In this document: positions 8,010-17,543 of the stretch, one piece after another
How positions within the stretch are numbered: the stretch's first letter is position 1
How the letters are laid out: each line of letters opens with the position of its first letter
Origin: Desulfobacteraceae bacterium
GTDB taxonomy: Bacteria; Desulfobacterota; Desulfobacteria; Desulfobacterales; SKZT01
Direction of reading: 5' to 3'
Length of the DNA: 52,381 nt
Assembly (NCBI GenBank): GCA_011389745.1
Contig: JAABTQ010000021.1
Coordinates: 1-52,381 of the forward strand
Position numbers and translations under genes: made by a program
The notes under the pieces: model-generated
Database searches by the model: none
Seen by the model: the letters and a program-made list of their open reading frames with translations, nothing else
Told to the model about the DNA's origin: nothing

Positions 8010-8984
8010 TCAAGATTTAATGATTAAAAACACAAGATATGCTCCATATAAGCTGAGAAGAAAGATTCCGTGGGCCCGGCTTATTTTGTAACTCACCCTC
8101 ATCATTATCCAGGGAAGAAAACTAATAAAAATCATTACCATATAATCGAAAAACAAACCACTTTGAATAAATCCTCCGGGAATAATGATGGGCCTCACTA
8201 CGGACGCGACGCCTAAGACACACAGAATATTAAAGACATTACTTCCTACCAGATTTCCAAGGCTGATATCCATTTCTTTTTTCCAGGCAGCCACAACAGA
8301 GGTGGCCAGCTCTGGTAAAGAAGTACCAAAAGCCACTATGGTTAAACCAATAAATTTTTCACTGACACCCAGAACACTCATGATTTTTATGGCTGAGTCA
8401 ATCATCAATTCTGCCCCGGCAACTACCCCTGCAATACCGAGTGAAACCTGTCCTGTTTGCCAAAGCGATGAGCCGGTTTTTTTAGAGTCAATTTTTTGTT
8501 TGGAAATGTTGACCTTTCCCGTCAGTTTTTTGAACTCCCGACGGGCCATGGTGTAATTTAAAAAGGTGTATAATATAATGCCTGCGAGCAGCGTGGCACC
8601 TTCCAGACGCCCAATAACCGAATTATATGAGATCACCAGAAGATACAAGGAGACCCCCAGCATGACAGGAATATCTCTTCTGATGACCGAAGGCTGGCCG
8701 GGGATGGGCAGGAACAAAGCTGCAAGTCCCAGAACCAGAGCTATATTGCAAATGTTGCTTCCAATGACGTTTCCCACTGCAAGCATGCTTTTTCCTTTTA
8801 AGGAGGAAACAACACTGACAAAAATTTCAGGAGTAGAAGTGCCGAATGCCACAACCGTAAGGCCGATCACCATGGGAGACATTCCCAGGCTTTGGGCTAG
8901 CCCGGAGGCTCCTTTTACCAAAAACTCCGCGCCATAATAAATGATGATCAACCCTATAATGAAAAAAGCGAGGCTGAGTGTCAA
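8010..8984 (-). CDS. Sodium/calcium exchanger family membrane protein (YrbG/CaxA-like)
   Basis: A 324-residue inner-membrane antiporter with about ten membrane segments and the two inverted alpha-repeats of the Ca2+:cation antiporter family. The first has GLTVVAFGTSTPEIFVSVV and GNVIGSNICNIALVLG; the second has GLTIVAFGTSLPELATSVV and GNLVGSNVFNILCVLG. The Glu in each TPE/LPE motif binds the cation. The start is a TTG with AAGGAG six bases ahead. Direction and ions (Ca2+ against Na+, K+ or H+) cannot be fixed from sequence. Confidence 0.92.
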   Translation of the reverse strand: MTLSLAFFIIGLIIIYYGAEFLVKGASGLAQSLGMSPMVIGLTVVAFGTSTPEIFVSVVSSLKGKSMLAVGNVIGSNICNIALVLGLAALFLPIPGQPSVIRRDIPVMLGVSLYLLVISYNSVIGRLEGATLLAGIILYTFLNYTMARREFKKLTGKVNISKQKIDSKKTGSSLWQTGQVSLGIAGVVAGAELMIDSAIKIMSVLGVSEKFIGLTIVAFGTSLPELATSVVAAWKKEMDISLGNLVGSNVFNILCVLGVASVVRPIIIPGGFIQSGLFFDYMVMIFISFLPWIMMRVSYKISRAHGIFLLSLYGAYLVFLIIKS

Positions 8985-9011
8985 AGTTCTCCTTTCTTTT
9001 TGCGGTAAAGC

Positions 9012-11342
9012 CTATGCGATCCCGATAAATTCGAAGTTCATTTTGGACTGAAATTTTTCGATACGTTTGAAAATTTCCTTGAGCATTGACTGTTCCACAT
9101 GGGTCAGTCGCTTGGGATTGATAAAATTATCGGGACCGCTTTCATTTTCGGCAGCGGAAATCACTTGGCGCGAAAACCTGAGCTGCATTAAATAGCTGTA
9201 AGCTTTTACCAATTCTTCATGTTCTTCCTTGGTCAGCGCTTTTTTCAAATGCAGTTCGTGAAGCCGGTCAAAGGTGTTGGTAGCTTCCACCTGGTGTTTT
9301 AAGGCATATATCCGGGCAAAATCGACAATCGGCATCATAGCACCTTTAATATCAAAAGAGTCTCGGTGTTTGCCCTTGGATTCAACTACAAAATTTCTGA
9401 AAAAACCGAGGGGTGGTTTAAAATGAAGTGCATTTTCGGTCATATGTCTCAAAAAGCCTGCCCAGTTTGCAATGGCGCTATTGAGGTGTTCCTGTAAATT
9501 ATTGATGAAATATTTTTCGCCATATCCACTGCGAAAATCAAAAAAAATACTGGCCTTAAGCAAATCTTCGCCCTCGGCTTTGTGAATCCATTCTGAAAAA
9601 TAATTTTTCCACACACTAAAAGGCTGACACCAATCGGGATTTTTTGCCATAATACCGCCATCACAAAACTTGTAACCCGCCTGATCCAGCATGTTGCATA
9701 CTTTTTCACCCAAACGCAAAAAGTAGTCTTTTATTTCAGGAAGATCTTTTTCAGGAACATCCTCGAAAATGATCGCATTGTCCTGGTCAGTTTTCAGGGT
9801 TTGCTCATTGCGGCCCTCGCTTCCCAAAATCATAAAGGCAAAGGGTTTTGGGGAGGAACCCATTTCCTGAAGGGCAAAGGCCATCACCTTTTTCAAAATT
9901 GCCTCCGAGACAGTGGTGATCATGCGGTTAATATTTCTAGCCGTCACATTGCTGTTGATCAAGCTTTTTACCAAAGCAGGCATCCGTTTGTGCTTATCGG
10001 TGATATCATTGAAAGATTCCGCTTTGGAAATCTCACGAAGTAAAAAAAGGGGAGATTGTCCCTGGGATGAAACAAGTTCCCGGTTGGAGACGATACCCAC
10101 CAGGCGTTCCTGATTGTTGGTAACGGGAAGATGTTTTATATCACGCTCCATCATTTTCATTAATGCTTCAAAAACAATAGCATGATCCTTAATGGTTATC
10201 AGAGGACTTGTCATAAATTCCACGGCAGGTTTCTGATAATCAATACCATTGGCTATAACCTTATGGGCCAGATCGCTGGTGGTGATAATTCCTGCCTGAA
10301 AACTTCCCGCTTTCGGCATAATCAGATAGCTGGCTTTTTCTTTGCTCATTTTTTGCGCCACTTGCTGTATCGTCATATCATGGCTTCCTATGACAGGGTT
10401 GGCGTCGTAGACGTGTCGCAACGGCTGATTAAAATACTGCTGGCTTTCCTCCACCGGGGCTGAAGCGCGCGCAATAACCGATGCATAAGTTCTATCCAGC
10501 ATTCTTTTACCGAAGATATCGGTGAAATATTCTGTAAATTCTTCAAATTGGTCTGCCAGCTTCAGGAATTCCTTTTTGGGGAGAAGATAAAAAAAAGAAT
10601 CTTCTAAAACATGCAGCGTTCTGATGGGAATACCGTCGTTTAAAAGAATGGATATTCCGCCATAAATGTCACCTTCGTCGAGTAAGGCCCGCAGGGTCTG
10701 TTTACTCTCTTCTTCGAAATACCTTTCTGCCTGGCCTTTTTGCAGAATATACAGATGACCTAATCGGGAACGTCCTTGTACCTGGATAATAGTCCTTTTG
10801 GGATAGTAAACCATGGATAAGTGTTTGGATGCTCTTTCGATGTTCTTTTCAGGAAGAAAAGAAAAAGGAACGATATCGGATAGAAATGATTTGGCCTGGC
10901 CGGATTCGATAAGATTTTTCAAGGCCGGATCAAAGACATGTTTACTATAATTTTCCACGAAATATTCGTAAAATTTTTTGGAGCCTTCGCACAGGTCGAA
11001 AAAAATCTCTTTGGGTACCCTGTAAAATTCCGAATCCCGGTCGACAAAAACAGTCCTTATAGAGATTCCTCCATTCATTAAAAGCGAAATACCTCCGAAT
11101 ACTTCGCCGGGTTTTATGTGCCCTTTAAGCTTGCGCTGACCGTCTTCTTCCTTATAAATTGATATCTGCCCTTTTTTGACGACATAAATATGATCAATTT
11201 TTGTCTCGCCTTGTATGGCCAGGCGTTTTTCCTGGGAATAAACCTTAAGCTCTGCGCTTTTGGCGATCTTTTCTATTTCATCTTCGGGTAAAAAGGAAAA
11301 ATGCGGCATGTTGGATAAAAAAGTTTTGACCTCCAGGCTCAT
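9012..11342 (-). CDS. Double cyclic-nucleotide-binding, CBS and DUF294 nucleotidyltransferase protein
   Basis: A 776-residue soluble multidomain protein. Two cyclic-nucleotide-binding folds come first: residues ~10-125 with PGEVFGGISLLMNGG and ~150-270 with EGDIYGGISILLNDG. Next is a CBS pair (~315-440), then a DUF294 nucleotidyltransferase-like domain with GSEGRNEQTLKTDQDNA (the G-S...D-x-D pattern of GlnD-type enzymes), and a DUF294 C-terminal helical domain. The family has one sensor of this kind; two here is unusual. Neither CNBD clearly shows the Arg of a cAMP-binding cassette, so the ligand is unknown. ATG 11342 is preferred to the upstream TTG because AAGGA lies six bases ahead of it. 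It is probably a nucleotide- or energy-sensing regulator. Confidence 0.85.
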   Translation of the reverse strand: MSLEVKTFLSNMPHFSFLPEDEIEKIAKSAELKVYSQEKRLAIQGETKIDHIYVVKKGQISIYKEEDGQRKLKGHIKPGEVFGGISLLMNGGISIRTVFVDRDSEFYRVPKEIFFDLCEGSKKFYEYFVENYSKHVFDPALKNLIESGQAKSFLSDIVPFSFLPEKNIERASKHLSMVYYPKRTIIQVQGRSRLGHLYILQKGQAERYFEEESKQTLRALLDEGDIYGGISILLNDGIPIRTLHVLEDSFFYLLPKKEFLKLADQFEEFTEYFTDIFGKRMLDRTYASVIARASAPVEESQQYFNQPLRHVYDANPVIGSHDMTIQQVAQKMSKEKASYLIMPKAGSFQAGIITTSDLAHKVIANGIDYQKPAVEFMTSPLITIKDHAIVFEALMKMMERDIKHLPVTNNQERLVGIVSNRELVSSQGQSPLFLLREISKAESFNDITDKHKRMPALVKSLINSNVTARNINRMITTVSEAILKKVMAFALQEMGSSPKPFAFMILGSEGRNEQTLKTDQDNAIIFEDVPEKDLPEIKDYFLRLGEKVCNMLDQAGYKFCDGGIMAKNPDWCQPFSVWKNYFSEWIHKAEGEDLLKASIFFDFRSGYGEKYFINNLQEHLNSAIANWAGFLRHMTENALHFKPPLGFFRNFVVESKGKHRDSFDIKGAMMPIVDFARIYALKHQVEATNTFDRLHELHLKKALTKEEHEELVKAYSYLMQLRFSRQVISAAENESGPDNFINPKRLTHVEQSMLKEIFKRIEKFQSKMNFEFIGIA

Positions 11343-11578
11343 GGACAATCCTTTCAATTTTTCGGTTTATATTTTTACCGGCCTCATTGAGGTCCAATAA
11401 TCTGTTGGGATTTTTTTGAATTCGATGCTTGTTTTCAATTTGATTGTAAGTTAAAAATGCAACAAGATCAAATCCGATTAAAAAAAACATATTGATAAAA
11501 AAGATTCAGGAAAAGCTTCGCCAAAAAACAGGATGATAAAATAAATTCAAGTCTAATGCTAAAAAGGATATGGTCAAA

Positions 11579-12304
11579 ATGAAAAAGAGCCTATTGTCCG
11601 GTATCCAGTATAACTTAAAGGGACTCAAGCTTGGCTTAAAAACGCCGAAACTTCTGTTTTTGGGACTTATCCGCTTTGTGCTGACAGGTGTTTTGGCAAT
11701 TGTTTCCGCAATTCTGGTATGGCACTTTTATCAGGACATTTTTTCAATGATCTGGAGTAGGCCCGACAGTCGATGGATTGTCTGGCTCTGGCATTTTTCG
11801 TCCTGGCTTGTGGGATTACTGCTGTTTTGCATGACGGCGATGGTTTCGTATCTTGCAGGTCAGATTGTGTTTGGCATATGGATCATGGACTTGATGGCAC
11901 AAGTTACAGAACGTCTTATAACAGGTACTTCCGTACAACCGGCGCATTCTTCCTTTTTTCTTCAGTTATTTCATCTGATCAAACAGGAAACTCCCAGGGC
12001 CATATTTCCGATTGCCCTGACCACCATATTGCTGCTTGCCGGTTGGATGACGCCTTTAGGGCCGATTTTAACTATTTTATTGCCACTGGTCACCGCCCTT
12101 TTTCTGGCCTGGGACAATACGGATCTGATTCCGGCAAGGCAGCTGATACCGTTTAAAACGCGATTTGATTTTCTTAAAAAAAATCTCTTATTTCATATCG
12201 GTTTTGGTTTTTGGTTTCTGATTCCATTAGCCAATGTGCTGTTTCTTTCGTTTGCACCTGTGGGAGGGGCTCTATATTGTATTGATTTAAAAAAAAATGA
12301 ATAA
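11579..12304 (+). CDS. EI24/CysZ-like integral membrane protein
   Basis: About 241 residues with four to five strongly hydrophobic segments (around residues 25-47, 70-95, 140-185 and 208-230). It has the spacing and short basic N-terminus (KKSLLSGIQYNLKGLKLGLK) of the EI24 domain family, which includes the sulfate permease CysZ. The family name rests on overall pattern rather than a signature motif. An in-frame ATG at 11570 sits only two bases after AAGGA, so ATG 11579 is preferred. It is convergent with the superoxide dismutase gene, and the 56 bases between them contain a long-range AAAACTT/AAGTTTT pairing. Confidence 0.7.
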   Translation: MKKSLLSGIQYNLKGLKLGLKTPKLLFLGLIRFVLTGVLAIVSAILVWHFYQDIFSMIWSRPDSRWIVWLWHFSSWLVGLLLFCMTAMVSYLAGQIVFGIWIMDLMAQVTERLITGTSVQPAHSSFFLQLFHLIKQETPRAIFPIALTTILLLAGWMTPLGPILTILLPLVTALFLAWDNTDLIPARQLIPFKTRFDFLKKNLLFHIGFGFWFLIPLANVLFLSFAPVGGALYCIDLKKNE

Positions 12305-12360
12305 AAACTTTTAATGGTTCAATAGGCTGTGCACCCCATTTGTCGGATAGCGGAAGTTTT

Positions 12361-13095
12361 TCAGGAAACCCCACCCGTGACTTCTTTGAGGTTTCGGGCG
12401 GCAAATTCCCAGTTGATCAGCTTGTCTATGACCGCGCTAACATAGTCGGCGCGCTTGTTTTGATAATCCAGGTAATAGGCATGTTCCCACACATCAATGG
12501 TCAAAAGGGGTCGTAACCCTTGAGTCATCGGGTTATCTGCATCACCTGTTTGCATTACCTCTATTGTTTCGCCATTATAGGCAAGCCATGCCCATCCGCT
12601 TCCAAATTGAGTAATCGCAGCATCGGCCAGTTCTTTTTTGCAAACTCTCAAACTTCCAAAAGACTTCGCAATCAAATTTTTAAGTTCCCCGGTTGGTTCT
12701 CCTCCACCTTCCGGTTTCAAACTATTCCAGTAAAAGGTGTGATTCCATGTTTGTGCTGCGTTGTTAAATACGGCAATCCTTTCCGGTTTGCCTGCGGTTT
12801 CTATGATAATTGTTTCCAGAGGCATTTTGGCAAATGCTGTCCCCGATATGAACTTATTGACATTATCAACGTATCCCTGATGGTGTTTTCTATAATGAAA
12901 CCCGATCGTATTTGATGAAATGACTGGCTCCAGGGCAGTTTCAGGATAAGGAAGCGCGGGCAATTGAAATTTTTGATTTTTGGGGGAACAGGAAATGCCA
13001 CCAAAGGCAAAAAAAGCGGCCGCTCCTGTTGCAGCCACGAGAAATTCACGACGTGAAAATCCCTCAATCGCCTTCTTGCTGTTTTCAATGTTCAT
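12361..13095 (-). CDS. sodB: Fe-type superoxide dismutase with Tat signal, probably exported
   Basis: A 244-residue Fe/Mn superoxide dismutase. The metal ligands are present: His in [11 protein letters not shown], His in [10 protein letters not shown], and Asp and His in [11 protein letters not shown]. The [11 protein letters not shown] segment has the Gln typical of Fe enzymes, and [10 protein letters not shown] is present. Ahead of the enzyme is a twin-arginine signal, S14-R-R-E-F-L19, then a hydrophobic stretch ending GGISC36, which could be a lipobox. ATG 13095 has AGGAGG six bases upstream; the longer GTG frame includes the Shine-Dalgarno and is rejected. It would detoxify superoxide outside the cytoplasm. 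Lipid anchoring is inferred and less certain than export. Confidence 0.9.
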   Translation of the reverse strand: MNIENSKKAIEGFSRREFLVAATGAAAFFAFGGISCSPKNQKFQLPALPYPETALEPVISSNTIGFHYRKHHQGYVDNVNKFISGTAFAKMPLETIIIETAGKPERIAVFNNAAQTWNHTFYWNSLKPEGGGEPTGELKNLIAKSFGSLRVCKKELADAAITQFGSGWAWLAYNGETIEVMQTGDADNPMTQGLRPLLTIDVWEHAYYLDYQNKRADYVSAVIDKLINWEFAARNLKEVTGGVS

Positions 13096-13241
13096 ATATC
13101 CTCCTGTCACAGTATCCTCACTAAGGTTAATAAATAAAATGGATTGCTTTAATTTTTCCCGGAATGTTACCCTTTTGTCAATGAAAAAACATTCATTATT
13201 TCATGTGCTAATTTTTTTTATGAAATTTATTCAGATTTTTA

Positions 13242-13270
13242 TTGCACCTTTAATCGACAGGTTATATATA
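13242..13270 (+). promoter_or_regulatory. Putative acs promoter
   Basis: TTGCAC (13242-13247), a 17-base spacer and TATATA (13265-13270) form a good sigma-70-like promoter about 130 bases before the acs start. The leader between them shows no riboswitch that can be recognised. Confidence 0.5.
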
Positions 13271-13403
13271 GTTTCTCTTAAAAGGATCCTTTGCTTCCGA
13301 AAAAATGGCTCGGAGGCGGAACTGAACCCGCTCAGTTCTTTATCCTGAAGACCATTGGAAGTCTTTCTTTTAACCTTAACTCACTAAATTTCGGAGGATT
13401 TAC

Positions 13404-15386
13404 ATGACAGACGTTACTTTAAAAGAAATTTACCCCGTTCCTGAAAATTTCAGAAAAACTGCTCACATCAAAAGTTTCGATGAGTACCAAAAGATGTGGA
13501 AAGAATCATTGGATAACCCTGATGCTTTCTGGAGTAAAGTCGCTGAAGAGTATGTAACCTGGTTCAAAAAATGGGACAAAGTGGTGGATTCCAATTACGG
13601 TAAAACCGCCGACGATCTTTATGTCAGATGGTTTACCAACGCCAAGCTCAACATTTCTTATAACTGCCTTGACAGACATCTTGAAAAAAGAGGCGATCAG
13701 ATAGCCCTGATTTTTGAGGCTAATGATACTGAGGAGAGCAAGAAGTTTACCTATAAGCAGTTGCACGAAGAAGTTTGTAAGTTTGCCAATGTTTTAAAGA
13801 AAAATGGCGTCAAAAAAGGTGACAGGGTTAGTTTTTACCTTCCGATGATTCCCGAACTGGCCATCGGTATTCTGGCATGCTCAAGAATCGGCGCAATTCA
13901 TTCCGTTGTATTCGGCGGTTTTTCCGCTGACGCTCTTGCCAGCAGAATTCAGGACTGCGAAACCAAGTTGCTTGTTTCCTGCGATGGTACTTTCAGAGGT
14001 GCAAAAGCCATTCCGCAAAAAGCCAACGCCGACAAAGCACTCAAAGATTGCCCGACCGTCAAGACCCACCTGGTCGTTGAAAGGGTTGGAGACAAAATCA
14101 AATGTGACTGGAACGATTCAATCGACAAATGGTATCATGACGAAGTTGCCACAGTAGATGCCAATTGTGCACCTGAAGAAATGGATTCCGAAGATCCTTT
14201 GTTCATTCTTTACACTTCCGGTTCAACAGGCAAACCCAAAGGCGTTATGCACACCACCGGCGGTTATCTTACCTATGTTGCCTTTACCCATAAACTGGTA
14301 TTTGATTACCACGAGGGGGATATTTATTGGTGTACGGCAGATATCGGATGGGTAACCGGTCATTCCTATATCGTATATGGTCCGCTTTGCAATGGCGCCA
14401 CAACCGTCATGTTTGAAGGTGTTCCCAACTATCCTGATTTTGGTAGATTCTGGGCGGTTGTTGAAAAGTATAAAGTCAACATTTTCTACACCGCACCTAC
14501 GGCTATCAGGGCTCTGGCCAAAGAGGGCAATTCATGGGTGGAAAAACACGATATTTCATCCCTCAGACTTTTAGGGTCAGTGGGCGAGCCGTTGAACCCC
14601 GAAGCATGGAACTGGTATTATAATAAAATCGGAAGAGGCGAATGTCCCATCGTCGATACCTGGTGGCAGACAGAGACCGGCGGTATTCTGATTACCCCGC
14701 TTCCGGGTGCGATCGACATCAAGCCGGCCATGGCAACTGTGCCCTTTTTCGGTCTGGAGCCGGCCATTTTGGATGATGAGGGCAAAGAGCTGGAAGGCGT
14801 ATGCGAAGGCAACCTGGTCATTAAAAGATCATGGCCCGGGCAGATGAGAGGCGTTTTTAGAGATCCGCAGAGATTTTTTGATACTTACTTTGTCCAGTTT
14901 CCGGGCGTTTACACCACAGGTGACGGATGCAGAAGGGATAAAGACGGTTATTACCAGATTACCGGTCGTGTGGATGACGTTATTAACGTTTCCGGTCACA
15001 GAATGGGGACCGCCGAAGTTGAATCCGCTCTGGTATCTCATCCCAGCGTAGCTGAATCCGCCGTTGTCGGTTATCCGCATCCGATCAAAGGGCAGTCGAT
15101 TTACGCATTTGTCACACTCAACACCGGAGTTGAAAAAACAGATGCTCTGAAAAAAGAACTCGTGGGTCACGTGAGAAAAGAGATTGGCCCCATCGCAACT
15201 CCTGAAATGATCCAATGGTCTGATTTTCTGCCAAAGACCCGCTCAGGTAAAATCATGAGAAGGATTTTGAAAAAAGTCGCCGCCGGCGATTTTGATCCCA
15301 AATCCCTGGGAGATACCTCAACATTGGCTGATCCCACCGTAGTTGAGGGGATCATTCAAACTGCCAAAAACCTTCAGAAAAAATAA
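13404..15386 (+). CDS. acs: Acetyl-CoA synthetase (AMP-forming)
   Basis: A 660-residue enzyme making acetyl-CoA from acetate, ATP and CoA through acetyl-adenylate. The adenylation P-loop is [19 protein letters not shown]. The WWQTETGG motif shapes the acetate pocket, and the C-terminal domain carries [18 protein letters not shown] (hinge) and [11 protein letters not shown], whose Lys (K616) is the site of regulatory acetylation in other Acs. Length is normal. GGAGG lies five bases before ATG 13404. It is a single-gene unit ended by a strong terminator. In a sulfate reducer it fits acetate activation for assimilation or complete oxidation. Confidence 0.97.
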   Translation: MTDVTLKEIYPVPENFRKTAHIKSFDEYQKMWKESLDNPDAFWSKVAEEYVTWFKKWDKVVDSNYGKTADDLYVRWFTNAKLNISYNCLDRHLEKRGDQIALIFEANDTEESKKFTYKQLHEEVCKFANVLKKNGVKKGDRVSFYLPMIPELAIGILACSRIGAIHSVVFGGFSADALASRIQDCETKLLVSCDGTFRGAKAIPQKANADKALKDCPTVKTHLVVERVGDKIKCDWNDSIDKWYHDEVATVDANCAPEEMDSEDPLFILYTSGSTGKPKGVMHTTGGYLTYVAFTHKLVFDYHEGDIYWCTADIGWVTGHSYIVYGPLCNGATTVMFEGVPNYPDFGRFWAVVEKYKVNIFYTAPTAIRALAKEGNSWVEKHDISSLRLLGSVGEPLNPEAWNWYYNKIGRGECPIVDTWWQTETGGILITPLPGAIDIKPAMATVPFFGLEPAILDDEGKELEGVCEGNLVIKRSWPGQMRGVFRDPQRFFDTYFVQFPGVYTTGDGCRRDKDGYYQITGRVDDVINVSGHRMGTAEVESALVSHPSVAESAVVGYPHPIKGQSIYAFVTLNTGVEKTDALKKELVGHVRKEIGPIATPEMIQWSDFLPKTRSGKIMRRILKKVAAGDFDPKSLGDTSTLADPTVVEGIIQTAKNLQKK

Positions 15387-15447
15387 GCTTATTCTGAAAT
15401 TTGTATTAAGCCTTGCGATGATATAAACGTGAGGTAACGGTAAAAAT

Positions 15448-15498
15448 AAAGGGTTGGAGATTTAATTACAATAGTCTCCAGCCCTTTAATTTTTTTTT
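15448..15498 (+). terminator. Rho-independent terminator of acs
   Basis: A 13-base-pair stem, AAAGGGTTGGAGA pairing with TCTCCAGCCCTTT (one G-U pair), with a 14-base loop, followed by AA and nine Ts. It starts 62 bases after the acs stop. Confidence 0.92.
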
Positions 15499-16185
15499 CA
15501 AAACGTTTTTTTTGAAGAGATTATTGAATCCAAATTGGATAGCTTCACAAAAAGCCATGAATATCATAACTTGGGCAGAGGCTGAAATTCGGAAGCGCTT
15601 GCCAATATGAACGTATGGATGAATGAAATGACCAAGAAAGCAGCGAGATTCCAGTCTTACCGGGGGAAGCGGAATGAGGCTGGAATCTCTGTCCTCATTA
15701 TGTTAACAAGGACTGCTACCTTCTCGATTTTGCCAGTACAGGAAGGCGAGTTGGTACAGGCAGAAAAAGTTTGCTTTAACACCCCCGGAAAAGAAATGTG
15801 GCCGCTTCGGGATCCGTAAGTCAACCACCGTCCGACAGCGGGGCAATGAAATTTCTATAGTACAACCTCTTACAAACAAACACATATCTTAAATGAATTC
15901 ACTAAAATATAAGCAAATAATGTACCAATCAAATGGATATAGGCATAACCTGTTAAAATAATATATGGATTCACATAAATACCATAATTAAAACAAATAT
16001 AAACCCATACAATTTATATTGTAGATAAAAATTTTAATAGTTCATTACCCGTTGAAATAGTTAACTTTTACTAATGGTTACAAAATAAGTTGTAAACACA
16101 ATGGTTGTTGTATGGGAAATTATGAACAGTCAGGTGTTTACAATCTTTTAAACCTGTTTTTTTTTACAAGACCGAAATATGTCGA
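15499..16185. other. Non-coding stretch between acs and the purine genes
   Basis: About 690 bases lying downstream of both flanking genes. No reading frame has family features; a 70-codon frame at 15607-15819 looks random. It contains the 15645-15689 inverted repeat, and a very AT-rich part from about 15890 to 16180 with no tRNA or clear promoter. Confidence 0.5.
15645..15689. repeat. Inverted-repeat element (REP/MITE-like)
   Basis: A perfect 10-base inverted repeat, GAGATTCCAG (15645-15654) and CTGGAATCTC (15680-15689), around a 25-base GC-rich centre containing GGAATGA. Its form resembles short intergenic repeats with a GGAATGAC core that are frequent in this group. Similar GGAATGAC or GAATGACAG strings occur at about 26812 and 26893, but without clear stems. 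Copy number cannot be assessed here. Confidence 0.4.
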
Positions 16186-17436
16186 TTAATGCTTGAAACT
16201 TCTCTGTCCCGTGAAGACCATAGCGACATTTGCCTCGTTACAGGCTTCGATCGATTGGTAGTCGTTTGTGGACCCGCCTGGTTGGACCACTGAGGAAATA
16301 CCTTCTCTGATACCCACATCCACACCATCTCTGAACGGAAAGAAGGCATCGCTGACCATGGCTGCTCCAATGAGTCCGCCTTTTTCCCCGGCTACCCGCT
16401 GATCTATTTCTTGAAGCTTATCAGGTTCTTTCAAATCGTTATATGCAACTTCCCATGTTTCATAGCAGTAACGGTCTGCGAGTTTTCTGTAGGCTTTATC
16501 TCTGGCGATTTCGGCTACACCTACACGATCCTGTTCTCCGGTTCCGATTCCAACGGTTACCAGGTCTTTGACATAGAGCACTGAGTTTGAGGTCACTCCG
16601 GCTTCCACGAGCCATCCGAAAATTAAATCATCGTACTCTTTTTCGGCGGGTTGACGATTGACACGATAAATTTTCCCCTGATATTCACATTCAGCCGGTT
16701 TCAGCCCCTGTTTGTTCCGAACCTGAGGTACAAAACTCCATTGGACAACAAGACCACCATCGATGAGGCTTTTGAAATCGATATACTGCTGTCCCACAAA
16801 ATTTTGAAGTCTGTGCATATTGTCAATTCTGATCACCCTCAAATTTTTTTTCTTTGCCAAAATATCCATGACGCCTTCTTCATAATCAGGAGCAACCACA
16901 ACTTCTGCATACTGCCGATAGATTCCTTCCGCCGTAGTTTTGTCAACAGAGTTGTTCAGAGCGATGCAACCACCAAAGGCAGCCACTCTGTCAGCCATAT
17001 ATGCTTTGTTGTAGGCATCCGCCAAACTGTCCGACTGGGCTACACCACAGGGATTATTGTGTTTAACAATGACAACTGTGGGTTTTGCGGTAAAATATCT
17101 GAGAATGTTAAGAGCATTATCGGCATCGGTAATATTGATTTTCCCGGGGTGTTTTCCTGACTGGAGCAGTTCGATATCGGATGTCAGGTACTGACCGGAT
17201 TGAATGGTTTGTGTATTTCCCAAAACGAGATTTCCATTCACCAGCCGAAACAAAGCAGCCTCCTGACCTGGATTTTCCCCATATCGCAACCCTTTTTTTT
17301 TGCCTCCTATGTCCCAGGATACTCTTTCATAAAAAAGGGTTTGTCTTTGTTTTTCATCGGCAAAAGTAATTTCCATTCTGGGGGGAAAGTGGTCCTCAAC
17401 GATAGTCCGGTACATCTTTTTGAGATCTTCAGCCAT
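16186..17436 (-). CDS. purH: AICAR transformylase (C-terminal half of split PurH)
   Basis: A 416-residue stand-alone phosphoribosylaminoimidazolecarboxamide formyltransferase, catalysing the next-to-last purine step with 10-formyl-THF. It contains LRYGENPGQEAALF, the catalytic Lys-His pair in VVIVKHNNPCGVA, AFGGCIALN, and the C-terminal GLIGAAMVSDAFFPFRDGVD and STNDYQSIEACNEANVAMVFTG segments. In most bacteria this domain is fused behind IMP cyclohydrolase. Here the cyclohydrolase is a separate gene ending 107 bases upstream. The N-terminal 35 residues look like the linker region. A good GGGGAG precedes ATG 17436, so it is translated on its own. Confidence 0.92.
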   Translation of the reverse strand: MAEDLKKMYRTIVEDHFPPRMEITFADEKQRQTLFYERVSWDIGGKKKGLRYGENPGQEAALFRLVNGNLVLGNTQTIQSGQYLTSDIELLQSGKHPGKINITDADNALNILRYFTAKPTVVIVKHNNPCGVAQSDSLADAYNKAYMADRVAAFGGCIALNNSVDKTTAEGIYRQYAEVVVAPDYEEGVMDILAKKKNLRVIRIDNMHRLQNFVGQQYIDFKSLIDGGLVVQWSFVPQVRNKQGLKPAECEYQGKIYRVNRQPAEKEYDDLIFGWLVEAGVTSNSVLYVKDLVTVGIGTGEQDRVGVAEIARDKAYRKLADRYCYETWEVAYNDLKEPDKLQEIDQRVAGEKGGLIGAAMVSDAFFPFRDGVDVGIREGISSVVQPGGSTNDYQSIEACNEANVAMVFTGQRSFKH

Positions 17437-17543
17437 TTTTTTGTCTCCCCTTTTTTTTCAGATTTGCTGGATATCAACGATTCAACATCTCTTTATTTCC
17501 TATACTTACTTTCAGGATCAAGAGAATGATTAATTGAGTTTCT

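Noticed and set aside
8185-8937. Two 123-codon frames opposite the exchanger gene
   Set aside because: They mirror the repeats of the exchanger on the other strand and have no ribosome site or domain.
15607-15819. 70-codon frame after acs
   Set aside because: It runs through the inverted repeat, has no ribosome site and no protein-like composition.
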